Part shown: piece after piece, positions 41,224-49,465 of the stretch
Layout of the letters: each line of letters starts with the position of its first letter
How positions within the stretch are numbered: the stretch's first letter is position 1
The notes under the pieces: generated by a model
The model's database searches: none
The model's input: only the letters and a program-made list of their open reading frames with translations
What the model was told of the DNA's origin: nothing
Position numbers and translations under genes: made by a program
Assembly (NCBI GenBank): GCA_049521435.1
Contig: JBEKOU010000010.1
Location: forward strand, 16,327-80,326
Source of the DNA: Changshengia sp049521435
Lineage (GTDB): Bacteria; Chloroflexota; Dormibacteria; Aeolococcales; Aeolococcaceae
Direction of reading: 5' to 3'
DNA length: 64,000 bases

Positions 41224-41356
41224 CCCCGCGTCCTCTGCAGCCACTGGATCCGTCCGAGCGGCCGCATCTCCAGGGGGAGGGGCGCGTCTCGAAGCCACGG
41301 TGACGGCAGTCTACAGCGCGGTCTGCGGCTGCTCCCGTCGCTTGGCGGGTGCTCGG

Positions 41357-42823
41357 CTACGGCGGGCCGTCCACGTAGTAGTGCCGTCTCCACCGGATGT
41401 AGAGCCCCGCCGCGAGCAGCACCAATGCCAGCTCGAAGACGAGCGGCGTCGGGAAGTGGAACGCGGCGCCCACCACTTGCCCGATCAGGGGTCCCTTGGG
41501 CGCGGGGGTGGGCGTCGGCCTTGACCCGGAGGACTGGCCGGCCGGTGTCGGGGTGCCGGTACCCGATGCGGGCAGGGTGGCGGCGATGCCGGCCGATGCG
41601 GTGGTGAGCACCGGCGGCGACGGTGCGGCGGTGTCCACCTCGCGGTAGATGGCGGCGTCGCCCTGGTACGGGTCGAGCGCGGCGATCACGGTCGCGTACG
41701 GCTGACCGGGAGCCACCGCGATGCTCTCCACCTCCTGGCGTGCCGGCTCGCCGGAGCTGTGATTGGTCGGCAGTCCCTGATTGGCGGCGGTGAAGCTCTG
41801 GCCGGCGTCGGTGGAGCGGAAGAGGCCGCCCCCGCTGCTCCCACCGGCGTCGGCTCCGGCGTAGACGAGGTTGGGGTCGAGCGGACTGAAGCTGGCGTCG
41901 GTGAGGTAGGTGTTCTGGGGGATACCGGTGCTGGCGGTCCAGGATGTGCCGCCGTTCCCGGAGCGGTATGTCCCCTTGACCGTGGTGACCAGGACGGGGT
42001 TGGTCGTGACCGTCAGGGACGTCGGTCCCATGCTGATCGAGTTCACGACGTCCCCGGACGGAAGCCCGGAGCTGATCGTCTCCCACTGCCCGTCGGTGGG
42101 ATTGCGCCGGAAGAGGCAGGTCGACCCGGGCGCCGCGGAGCAGGGCGATCCGGTCGTCGCATAGTCGACCCCGGCGAAGAACACCGGCCCCGACGGTCCG
42201 GCGATCCCCGCCAGGGCGCTGATGCTGTCGCCGGTCAGTCCGCCCGAGTACCAGGTCACGCCTGTGGCGGAGAGGGCAACCCCGTCGTCGGTGCCGGCGG
42301 CCAGCCCGTCGGTGGTCACAGCGATGTCCCTCACGTCAAGGTTCGGCAGGCCGGCGGAGTCGTTCGACCAGGAGGTGCCGCTGTCGAGCGACACCCGCGT
42401 GCCGGAGTCGGCGAGACCGGCGTAGATGGCCACCCCCTGGCCCGGCTGGTCACCGAAGGCGACGGTCCAGGCCCGTGAGCCGCGGAGCCCGGAGGATGTC
42501 CACGTGTTACCCCCGTCCGCGCTGACGTAGACGCCGTTGTCGGTTGCGGCGGCGGCGAGCAGCGGGTTCTGAGGAGCGAAGGCGACCTGCCAGATCTCCC
42601 CGCTCCCGAGCCCCGGAAGGCTCCCTGAGGGCGCCCAGCCAGCCGCGCCGGCGGCCGCGGGGAGCAGGCCGGTGACGAGGAGCGCGGCGGCGGCTCCGGC
42701 CGCCAGCGGTGCCGCGAGCCGTTTCGGCCGCAGCCGGTGGCGGGGGAGGTTCAGGTTCCTGATGGCGGTGGCGATCCGAATGGTTCCAAGGGCGGGCGAG
42801 ACGTGAACTGGCGCAGGGAGCAT
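41357..42823 (-). CDS. Secreted Asp-box beta-propeller with C-terminal anchor
   Basis: A 488-residue exported protein. After a basic N-region, LAAPLAAGAAAALLVTGLL and the following AAAGAAG resemble a signal peptide, with an unusually long 40-residue N-region. Four or more Asp-box/BNR-like repeats follow, each of the type S-x-D-x-G-x-T-W: SADGGNTW, SLDSGTSW, SGNGGTSW and STDAGQSF. A Pro/Thr linker and a last hydrophobic helix (VFELALVLLAAGLYIRW) anchor the C-terminus. It resembles the Ycf48/sialidase-propeller group, probably a binding or assembly protein rather than an enzyme. A second, smaller propeller-like protein is at 49466-50383. ATG 42823 is the nearest conventional start. Confidence 0.72.
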   Translation of the reverse strand: MLPAPVHVSPALGTIRIATAIRNLNLPRHRLRPKRLAAPLAAGAAAALLVTGLLPAAAGAAGWAPSGSLPGLGSGEIWQVAFAPQNPLLAAAATDNGVYVSADGGNTWTSSGLRGSRAWTVAFGDQPGQGVAIYAGLADSGTRVSLDSGTSWSNDSAGLPNLDVRDIAVTTDGLAAGTDDGVALSATGVTWYSGGLTGDSISALAGIAGPSGPVFFAGVDYATTGSPCSAAPGSTCLFRRNPTDGQWETISSGLPSGDVVNSISMGPTSLTVTTNPVLVTTVKGTYRSGNGGTSWTASTGIPQNTYLTDASFSPLDPNLVYAGADAGGSSGGGLFRSTDAGQSFTAANQGLPTNHSSGEPARQEVESIAVAPGQPYATVIAALDPYQGDAAIYREVDTAAPSPPVLTTASAGIAATLPASGTGTPTPAGQSSGSRPTPTPAPKGPLIGQVVGAAFHFPTPLVFELALVLLAAGLYIRWRRHYYVDGPP

Positions 42824-42916
42824 CCCCGCCCGGGCCGGCGGCGACGGCCGGCGAGCCGGGCCAGGATAACTCAGACCTGGATCGGCGAGTTGCCGCTCGC
42901 TACCCGCCAAACCAGG

Positions 42917-44200
42917 TCAGACCATGGAGCGTCGGACCAGGGTGTGCTCCCGGTCCGGACCGACGGAGACCACGTCCACCGGGGCGCCGGCCAGCTCGCC
43001 GAGGCGCTCGATGTACGTCTGGCAGGCGGCGGGCAGGTCCGCGAACCGCCGGCAGTCTTTGGTGGAGGTCAGCCAGCCCGGCATCTCCTCGTACACGGGC
43101 TCTGCGTGCTTGAGATGGGAGATGTTGGACATCGGGTGGTCCCAGTGCTCCCCCTTGCTCATGTAACCGGTCGCGATCCGGAGGGTCTCGATCTGGTCGA
43201 GGACATCCACCTTGGTGATCGCCATCGAGTCGATGCCGCTGGTGTTGACCGAATATCGGGCCACCGCGGCGTCGAACCAGCCCACCCGACGGGCCCTCCC
43301 GGTGACGGTGCCGAACTCGCTCCCGACCTCGCGGATGAGCTCGCCCAAGGTCCCCTCCAGCTCGGTGGGGAAGGGGCCGTAGCCGACCCGGGTGGTGTAG
43401 GCCTTGAAGACGCCGATCGTCCGGGTGACCTTGGAGGGTGGGATGCCGCTCCCCGTGAGCGCCCCTCCCGCCGTCGGCGCCGAGGAGGTGACGTAGGGAT
43501 AGGTGCCCAGGTCCAGGTCGAGCATCGCCCCCTGGGCGCCCTCGCAGAGGATCCGTCGATCCTCGCGGAGCGCCTCCTGGATGATCGGGTAGATGTCGCG
43601 GATGCGCGACCCCAGGCGCTCGGCGTACTCCAGGTACTCGTCGAGGATCGCCCCCTCGTCGAACGGCTCGTGACCGTAGAGGCGGGTCAGCGATTCGTTC
43701 TTGAGCCGGAGGACGAAGCGCAGCTTCTTCTCGAGGAACACCGGCTTGGTGAGGTCACCGATGCGGAAGCCGACCCGGCGCACCTTGTCCTCGTAGGCGG
43801 GGCCGATGCCCCGGTGGGTGGTGCCGAGGCGGTCGTCGCCGCGCTGCTGCTCGCCCAGCCGGTCGAAGACGGGGTGGTACGGCATCACCATGTGGGCCCG
43901 GTCGCTGATCACCAGCCTGTCGGTGTTGACCCCGTGCGCGTGCAGCTCGTCCAGCTCGGCGAGGAACGACTTGGGGTTGACCACCATCCCGTGGCCGATG
44001 ACGCAGGTGGTGGTCGGCGAGAGGATGCCGCTCGGGATCAGCCGGAACTTGAAGGTCTGGCCGTCCACGACCACGGTGTGACCGGCGTTGTCGCCACCCT
44101 GGGAGCGCACGACCATGTCGACGGAGCCGGCGAGAAGGTCGATGATCTTCCCCTTGCCCTCGTCGCCCCACTGGCCGCCGATGAGGATGGTGACGCTGAT
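42917..44200 (-). CDS. purA: Adenylosuccinate synthetase with a non-canonical start codon
   Basis: A 427-residue enzyme making adenylosuccinate from IMP and aspartate with GTP. The full family sequence is present: the P-loop GQWGDEGKGK, GGDNAGHTVVV, the central GTTHRGIGPAYEDK, CEGAQGAMLDLDLGTYPYVTS (partly shown), TGRARRVGWFDAAV and the terminal arginine region. The P-loop lies before the first ATG (44116). Between an upstream in-frame TAG and the P-loop there is no ATG, GTG or TTG; the codons are GTC, ATC, AGC. AGGAGA sits 8 nt before the ATC at 44198-44200, ideal spacing, so ATC is my choice of initiator. Starting at 44116 would delete the catalytic P-loop. A sequence error remains possible. 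Confidence 0.8.
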   Translation of the reverse strand: MSVTILIGGQWGDEGKGKIIDLLAGSVDMVVRSQGGDNAGHTVVVDGQTFKFRLIPSGILSPTTTCVIGHGMVVNPKSFLAELDELHAHGVNTDRLVISDRAHMVMPYHPVFDRLGEQQRGDDRLGTTHRGIGPAYEDKVRRVGFRIGDLTKPVFLEKKLRFVLRLKNESLTRLYGHEPFDEGAILDEYLEYAERLGSRIRDIYPIIQEALREDRRILCEGAQGAMLDLDLGTYPYVTSSAPTAGGALTGSGIPPSKVTRTIGVFKAYTTRVGYGPFPTELEGTLGELIREVGSEFGTVTGRARRVGWFDAAVARYSVNTSGIDSMAITKVDVLDQIETLRIATGYMSKGEHWDHPMSNISHLKHAEPVYEEMPGWLTSTKDCRRFADLPAACQTYIERLGELAGAPVDVVSVGPDREHTLVRRSMV

Positions 44201-44328
44201 GACCTAGGTCTCCTGGAATTGCGAGCGAGCACGCGCAGCGTATCCGGTCGCGCCCCTGCCGGGGACGCCAGCCCGATGTCCCGCAGTCCTCCCCTCTCTG
44301 GGATGCCCGGCGGACCCTCTCCCGTCGG

Positions 44329-44811
44329 TTACTGGAGAAGGCTGCGCAGCATCCAGGCGTTCTTCTCGTGGATCTGCATCCGGCGCGTCAGCAGATCCAG
44401 GGTGGACTGGTCGCGGGCGGACTCGGCGACCGGAAAGACCTCGCGCGCGATGCGGACCACCGTCTCCTGGTCCTGCTCGAGCCGCCGAATCATCGCCTGG
44501 GCGTCCGGGGTGTCGGTGTCCTCGGAGATCGTCGCGAGGGTCGAGAACTCACGGTACGAGGCGGGGGCGCGGACGCCCAGCGCACGGACCCTCTCCGCGA
44601 TCTCATCCACGGCCAGGGCGAGCTCCATGTATTCGGTCTCGAACATCAGGTGCAGGGACGAGAACATGGGCCCGGTCACGTTCCAGTGGTAGTTGTGGGT
44701 CTTCAGATAGAGGGTGTAGGTGTCGGCGAGCAGCCGCGACAGACCCTGCGCCACCGCCAACCGCTCGTCGGCGGGGATCCCCATCTCGATGTCGGCGTCG
44801 GCGGTGACCAT
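44329..44811 (-). CDS. dps: Dps-family DNA-binding ferritin
   Basis: A 160-residue miniferritin. The ferroxidase site is intact: HNYHWNVTGPMF followed by LHLMFETEYMELALAVDEIAE, with the histidines, Asp and Glu ligands on two helices. Further family blocks are ERVRALGVRAP and the C-terminal HEKNAWMLRSLL. The protein stores iron, consumes H2O2 and may coat DNA. Its acidic N-terminus (MVTADADIEMGIPADE) lacks the Lys-rich DNA-binding tail of E. coli Dps. ATG 44811 has AGGAGG 8 nt upstream. It lies between purA and a PHP gene on the same strand. Confidence 0.9.
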   Translation of the reverse strand: MVTADADIEMGIPADERLAVAQGLSRLLADTYTLYLKTHNYHWNVTGPMFSSLHLMFETEYMELALAVDEIAERVRALGVRAPASYREFSTLATISEDTDTPDAQAMIRRLEQDQETVVRIAREVFPVAESARDQSTLDLLTRRMQIHEKNAWMLRSLLQ

Positions 44812-44933
44812 GACCAATCCCTCCTGAGCGCGAGCGCGCTGCGTCCTCTCATGATGTCCCTCGGGCCCCGGTCCGACAGTGCCGGACGCCATCGGACCCG
44901 GGCGGGCGTTCGGACCGCGCGCCCCCATGGGGC

Positions 44934-45917
44934 TCAGTCGCGGAGCCAGAGCTGGAGCGGGTCGTCTCCGGGGTGGAAGCCGGCGGCCTCGGCGATCGCC
45001 GCCGCGTCGGAGAGCCCGGCGCCCAGGTCCTCGGGACGGTGGGCGTCGCTGCCGAAGCTGATCGCCTCGCCGCCCACCTCGTGCCACCAGCGGAGCGGGA
45101 GGGGGCCCGGGCAGGGGCCTCGCGGCGGCCCCATGGCGCGGCTGCTGTTGACCTCGAGCGCGCGACCGCTGCGGGCCAGCGCGACCAGGACGGCTCGGTA
45201 CTCCTCCTGGAAGTCCCGCTCGTCGAACCTGAGGGTGGCGTGCGGCCAGTACCGCTTGGGATAGTCGATGTGGGCGAGGATGGCGAAGGGAGCTGAGCTC
45301 TTCGCCAGCTCGCAGGTGGCGACCAGGTAGCGGCGGAATCGGGAGGCCGCATGCTCCGGCGAGAGCAGCTCGGGAACGCTCATGTCGACCAGCTCGCCCT
45401 CCAGGTCGATGCAGTGCATCGACCCGAGGATGCGGTCGAGCGGGCGGTGACTGAGCAGCCGCGCCACCTGGTCGGGGAAGAGGTTGGGCTCGCCCAGCTC
45501 GGCACCGGACTCGATGCGCAGGCCCGGGTACGCCGCCCGGCACCGGTCGATCGCCTCCCAGTAGCCGGTGATGTCCAGGTCGCCGCTCCGGGTGGGGCTG
45601 ACGGGCGTCCGCACCGGCCACCGATGCCCGGGAATGTGCCCCTGCGACCAGTCCCAGCGGCTGGGAGCGGCCGGCCTCCCCGCCGAACCGGGGTCCTTCC
45701 GGGATCCCGCCCCAGCGGAGGCGTCCTCGCCGGCAGCGCACGGCACCCAGGCGTTGAAGTCGGCGTGCTCGGTGAAGGCGACCGCGGGGAGGCCCAGCTC
45801 GACCGCGCGGGCGCACGTGGCCGTCATCTCGCCGTGCGCCGCATCCCACGACCACTCGCTGTGGACGTGGCGGTCGGGCACCGGTGTGGGATCGGGCACG
45901 GCTCGCAATCCTGTCAT
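44934..45917 (-). CDS. PHP-domain phosphatase, histidinol-phosphatase-like
   Basis: A 327-residue PHP hydrolase. The metal-ligand sequence runs RHVHSEWSWDAAHG near residue 18, AFTEHADFNAW, ESGAELGEPN, LGSMHC, LAHIDYPKRY and FGSDAHRPEDLG near the end. This is the architecture of HisK-type histidinol phosphatases, which cut L-histidinol phosphate; related PHP proteins act on other phosphate esters. A Pro-rich insertion of about 45 residues separates the first two motifs. ATG 45917 is within 45 bp of the divergent lipoate-ligase-like gene. No other histidine gene is in the window, so the substrate is uncertain. Confidence 0.82.
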   Translation of the reverse strand: MTGLRAVPDPTPVPDRHVHSEWSWDAAHGEMTATCARAVELGLPAVAFTEHADFNAWVPCAAGEDASAGAGSRKDPGSAGRPAAPSRWDWSQGHIPGHRWPVRTPVSPTRSGDLDITGYWEAIDRCRAAYPGLRIESGAELGEPNLFPDQVARLLSHRPLDRILGSMHCIDLEGELVDMSVPELLSPEHAASRFRRYLVATCELAKSSAPFAILAHIDYPKRYWPHATLRFDERDFQEEYRAVLVALARSGRALEVNSSRAMGPPRGPCPGPLPLRWWHEVGGEAISFGSDAHRPEDLGAGLSDAAAIAEAAGFHPGDDPLQLWLRD

Positions 45918-45948
45918 TTCCGGCGCATGCCGGCGCGCCGGGCTGCGC

Positions 45949-45954
45949 TACCGT
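45949..45954 (+). promoter_or_regulatory. -10 box, leaderless start of the lipoate-ligase-like gene
   Basis: TACCGT ends exactly 7 nt before GTG 45962. It lies in the 44-bp space between two divergent genes. Confidence 0.45.
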
Positions 45955-45961
45955 CCCCCTC

Positions 45962-46684
45962 GTGAGTCCGGAGCAGCTCGCCGCCCTGGCCCAGCGCGCG
46001 CCCGCCCGCCCAGGCGCCGGGGCGGTGAGGGTCGCCGAGGTCTCAGCCGAAGGCGGCATCGACGAGCTTCCCGAGCTGCCCCTCCACCTCGCCGGCGAGC
46101 CGGGCACGGTTGCCGTCCAGCTCCGCACCACGGTGCGCAGGGTGGCCGTCGGCGCCGGGCTGGCCCGCAAGCCCGATCTCCTGGCGGCCGTCCGAGCCCT
46201 CCCCGGGCTGCCCGGCCTGGCCACCAGCCCGGCCGGGGGCACCTTCGTCATCGGTGGCCCGGGATGGTTGGGCCTCTGCGCGGTCGGGGTGCCCCCTCCT
46301 GAGCGGGGGATGCCCCTCGACTGGATGAATGATTCGCTCAGCGCCTGGTTCCGTACCGCCCTCGCCGGCTTCGGCCTGCACGCTGCCAGCGGCCGCATCG
46401 CGGGCGGCTGGTGCCCAGGCTTCAGCGACGTGGCCGTGGACGGGCGCAAGCTGATCGGCCTGGGGTACAAGGTCACCCGCGACTGGGTGGTGATGCGCGG
46501 GATGATGGCGGTCGCGCCCATCGCGGAGGACGACATGGACCTCCTCATCGCCTGCCACCGCCTGATCGGCGTCGAGGTCCTGCCCGCGGCCAACACCTCG
46601 CTGGCCGAGGCCGCCGGGAGGCCCGACCTCGGGGTCGCCGAGGTCATCGAGCGGTGGCGAGTTGTCCACAGCGCCGCCGGCTGA
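45962..46684 (+). CDS. Lipoate-protein ligase A-like (biotin/lipoate ligase family)
   Basis: A 240-residue protein of the BPL/LplA/LipB fold. Family features are the VRRVAVGAG strand, PGWLGLCAVG, ASGRIAGGWCPGFSDVAVDG and the lysine in GRKLIGLGYKVTRDW, matching the Lys that contacts the acyl-AMP in LplA. It lacks the separate C-terminal accessory domain of E. coli LplA, so it may be a transferase or a bipartite ligase. The N-terminal half is Pro/Ala-rich. It overlaps the CPBP gene by 23 bp. GTG 45962 is supported by the -10 geometry. Confidence 0.75.
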   Translation: MSPEQLAALAQRAPARPGAGAVRVAEVSAEGGIDELPELPLHLAGEPGTVAVQLRTTVRRVAVGAGLARKPDLLAAVRALPGLPGLATSPAGGTFVIGGPGWLGLCAVGVPPPERGMPLDWMNDSLSAWFRTALAGFGLHAASGRIAGGWCPGFSDVAVDGRKLIGLGYKVTRDWVVMRGMMAVAPIAEDDMDLLIACHRLIGVEVLPAANTSLAEAAGRPDLGVAEVIERWRVVHSAAG

Positions 46685-47549
46685 CCCCGGCGCCGCCGCC
46701 GCGCCGGCACGGCCGCGCGCCGCCTGGGGGCCGCTCGTCCCCCTCCTGATCGCCGCCGTGGCCCTCGGAGTGGTGGTGCTGGCGCCGAACCTCTACAGCG
46801 ATCCCAACGGCCTCGACCCCTACACCCTTCGCACCAGCGGCGTCGCCCTGGGGTTGCTCGCCGTCTCCCTGGTCGTGCCCAGCCTGGCCCGCGCCCGCCT
46901 GGTCCTGGTCAGCCTGGTCGCGATCACCCTCGGCTGGTCGGCGTTTCTCGGGGCACCCGCCCTGCTCGGCGACGCCGGGGTCCAGCAATCCGGCGACCAG
47001 GCCAACCTCAACGCCTCGGTGGCCTGGTTCGCGGTGACCGCGGTCATCCTCGGCCTGGTCTGGCTGGTGCTCCGCCGCGACCATCCCCGTCTCCGGCTGC
47101 TCCACCTCGGCTGGGGCGCGGTGGCCTGCGCGGTGGCCGGCATCGTGCTCTTCTTCCTGGTGTTCCTGGCGATTCCGGCCTCCCTGCTCGGGCGCGAGGG
47201 GCTGCCGCTCGTCGCCGTGCTCCGCGACGCCCCCTGGCTGGTCCCCGCCAACATGCTCCAGGGCGCGGCGCAGGAGCTCCAGTTTCGCGGGCTGCTGCTC
47301 GGCAGCCTGGAGCGGCTCACCTCACCTCTCGTCGCCAACGCCTGCCAGTCGGTCGTCTTCGGACTCGCCCACCTGGCCATCGTCTACCAGGGGCCGATCG
47401 CCCCCTTCGTCCCCCTGACCATGCTGCTCGGCTTCGTGCTGGGCTGGGTCACCCAGAGGACCGGCTCGATCTGGCCCGCGATCGTGGTCCATGGGGTCGC
47501 CGACGTCGTGGTGACCCTCGCCGTCCTCCCCGGCCTCTACGGCTTCTGA
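46662..47549 (+). CDS. CPBP-family intramembrane protein with altered catalytic motif
   Basis: A 295-residue membrane protein with about eight hydrophobic segments. The CPBP (Abi/Rce1-like) motifs are near the C-terminus: QELQFRG at residues 204-210, SVVFGLAHL and WPAIVVHGVADV with its HxxxD. The first motif is normally EExxxR; here the first Glu is Gln204 while Glu205 and Arg209 remain. That first Glu is regarded as catalytic in Rce1-type proteases, so this one may be inactive or a binding protein. It starts at a TTG at 46662 inside the previous gene; no better start was found. Role unknown. Confidence 0.7.
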   Translation: MSTAPPADPGAAAAPARPRAAWGPLVPLLIAAVALGVVVLAPNLYSDPNGLDPYTLRTSGVALGLLAVSLVVPSLARARLVLVSLVAITLGWSAFLGAPALLGDAGVQQSGDQANLNASVAWFAVTAVILGLVWLVLRRDHPRLRLLHLGWGAVACAVAGIVLFFLVFLAIPASLLGREGLPLVAVLRDAPWLVPANMLQGAAQELQFRGLLLGSLERLTSPLVANACQSVVFGLAHLAIVYQGPIAPFVPLTMLLGFVLGWVTQRTGSIWPAIVVHGVADVVVTLAVLPGLYGF

Positions 47550-47555
47550 GCGCCT

Positions 47556-48638
47556 TCAGGCGCCCGCGGGCCCGGCCTCGGGGCGGACCACGGTGCCGGT
47601 GGCCGCGCTCTTGCGCGCCGCCTCGACGACCGCCAGCACGTCCCAGCCGGCCTGGGCGGGGACGGGCACCGGCGCCTCGCCGCGGATCGCCGCCGCCACC
47701 CCGGCGTAGAAGTCGCCGTACCGACCGGCGGGAAGCGGGATCTCCTGCCCCGGTCCGGCCTCGCCTCCCCGCGTGAGCACGGCCCGCTGGCTCCCGTTCG
47801 GCAGACCGTAGCCGTCATCCCCGGGGCGTCCCCCGGCCACGATGTACGCCTCCTGGGGGTCGAGCCCCCAGACCTCGAGGGCCTCCCGGCTGCCCCACAC
47901 CCGCCAGCGCGGCCCGATCGAGGGCGCGAGGGTGCTCATCCAGAGATGGGCCCGGGCGCCGCCCGCGAGCTCGAGGGCGAGGAAGCAGTCGTCATCGGCG
48001 ACCGCCCCGGGCCGCGCCGCCGCGATCTCCGCGTACACGCCCTGCGGCCGCCCGAGGAGGACGTGCACCTGGTCGATGAGGTGAGCGCCGAGGTCGAGGA
48101 GCAGCCCGCCCCCCGCCTCGGAGGCGGTCTCCTCCCGCCAGGACTTGGTGTTGACCTCCGGACGGAAACGCTCGAAGCGGCTCTCGATGCGGAACAGGCC
48201 GCCCAGCCGATCGCTCGCAACCATCTCGCGGAGCAGCAGGAAGTCGCTGTCCCACCGCCGGTTCTGGAAGACGGCGAGCGGGCCGCCGGTGCGCGCGGCC
48301 GCCTCCAGCATCGCCTGCGCCTCCACCGTGCTGAGCGCCATCGGCTTGTCCACCACCGCCGCCAGCCCGAGGTCGAGGGCGGTGATCGCCTGGGTCGCGT
48401 GCAGGTGGTTGGGCGTGGCCACCACCACCAGCCCGATCCCGGCGGTGCCGTTCCAGAGCTCGTCCGCGGTGGCGAGCAACCGGGCGTCGGGGAAGTCACG
48501 CTGCGCCCTCTGACGCCGCTCGGGGTTGCCGGTGACGATGGCGCGCACCTCGAGACCGGGGTCCGCGGCAACCAGCGGCGCGTGGAAGACCGACCCCGCC
48601 AGCCCGTACCCGATCACCGCGACGCCGATCCGGTCCAT
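47556..48638 (-). CDS. Gfo/Idh/MocA-family oxidoreductase
   Basis: A 360-residue NAD(P)-dependent dehydrogenase. The Rossmann motif is GVAVIGYGLAGSVFHAP at the N-terminus; VVVATPNHLHATQA and the catalytic-region block VVDKPMALSTVEAQ (an EKP-type motif with DKP) follow. The C-terminal alpha/beta domain has GGGLLLDLGAHLIDQVHVLLG. This YdgJ-like branch acts on inositol, sugar or related polyol substrates. It converges with the CPBP gene (6 bp apart). ATG 48638 has CAGACT about 8 nt upstream. Substrate unknown. Confidence 0.87.
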   Translation of the reverse strand: MDRIGVAVIGYGLAGSVFHAPLVAADPGLEVRAIVTGNPERRQRAQRDFPDARLLATADELWNGTAGIGLVVVATPNHLHATQAITALDLGLAAVVDKPMALSTVEAQAMLEAAARTGGPLAVFQNRRWDSDFLLLREMVASDRLGGLFRIESRFERFRPEVNTKSWREETASEAGGGLLLDLGAHLIDQVHVLLGRPQGVYAEIAAARPGAVADDDCFLALELAGGARAHLWMSTLAPSIGPRWRVWGSREALEVWGLDPQEAYIVAGGRPGDDGYGLPNGSQRAVLTRGGEAGPGQEIPLPAGRYGDFYAGVAAAIRGEAPVPVPAQAGWDVLAVVEAARKSAATGTVVRPEAGPAGA

Positions 48639-48807
48639 GGCAGGAGAGTCTGGCACGCCGCGCGCGAACCGGCACCACCGGGCGACGTGACCGGACGGTG
48701 CACCGAGCCGAGCTGATCGCCGCCGCATCCCCCGATGGGGCGCCAATCCCACGGCGCGTGAACCGGTATGCTCGGTCCCTGCGCCCCTGACATGCGGAGA
48801 CGGCCGG

Positions 48808-49458
48808 ATGAGCCAATCAGGCTACCCACCCACGGATCCCGGATCCTCGGGAAACCCCGATCCCAGCCCGCCGTCCCCTCTGGGCGACCAGTCGAGCTGG
48901 TACACGCCCTGGACGCCGGATCCCAGCAGCACTCCGCCGATGGCCCCACCCCCCGGGAGCGAACCGGCCTCGGCCTACCCTCCGCCCGATCCCGCGACCC
49001 CCTGGGGCACGCCCGGCCCGGGCGCGGCCCCGCAGCCGGGGCCCTACGGGGCGCCGCCCGACGCCGCCGGCCCTCCACCGTCGCCGTTCGGCGTGCCTCC
49101 GACGGCCGCCGGCGCCCCCGGTCAGCCGGGCTTCGGCCCGGCGCCCTACGGGCAGAGCCCCTACGGACCGGGGCCCTACGGACCGGGCCCCGGGTACCCC
49201 GGCATGGGCTATCCCATGATGGGGATGAGGGGTCGCATGCGGCCCATGGGTGGGGCGTACCTCCGCCGCCGGGCCATCAGCCACATCAGCGGGGGCGCCA
49301 TCTTCCTGATCATCGGCATCATCGTCACGGTGGCCAGCTACGGCGCCGTCTCCAACACCGGGGGCGTCTATTTCGTTCCCTTCGGCCTGATCATCCTCGG
49401 GGTGCTCTGGTTGATCCGGGGGCTGGCGCTGCTCGTCCGCTCGTCGAGGTTGCCCTGA
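48808..49458 (+). CDS. Pro/Gly/Tyr-rich N-terminal tail with two membrane helices
   Basis: A 216-residue protein of unknown function. The first 145 residues are low-complexity, rich in Pro, Gly, Ser and Tyr, with tandem PYG-type repeats (PYGQSPYGPGPYGPGPGY). After an Arg-rich junction (MRGRMRPMGGAYLRRRAIS) come two hydrophobic helices, ISGGAIFLIIGIIVTVASYG and FGLIILGVLWLIRGLALLV. Such cytosolic proline-rich tails are common in actinobacterial membrane proteins. GGAG 10 nt upstream supports ATG 48808. A TATGCT box at 48767-48772 lies about 35 nt before the start. It is followed by a propeller-like envelope protein 7 bp later. Confidence 0.65.
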   Translation: MSQSGYPPTDPGSSGNPDPSPPSPLGDQSSWYTPWTPDPSSTPPMAPPPGSEPASAYPPPDPATPWGTPGPGAAPQPGPYGAPPDAAGPPPSPFGVPPTAAGAPGQPGFGPAPYGQSPYGPGPYGPGPGYPGMGYPMMGMRGRMRPMGGAYLRRRAISHISGGAIFLIIGIIVTVASYGAVSNTGGVYFVPFGLIILGVLWLIRGLALLVRSSRLP

Positions 49459-49465
49459 GCGACCG

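Noticed and set aside
44116..44118. purA start at ATG 44116
   Set aside because: It would remove the P-loop GQWGDEGKGK, which is present in frame just upstream and essential in this family.
44812..46710. Long upstream extension of the dps frame on the minus strand
   Set aside because: Overlaps the PHP and lipoate-ligase-like genes; the dps Shine-Dalgarno and ATG at 44811 mark the real start.
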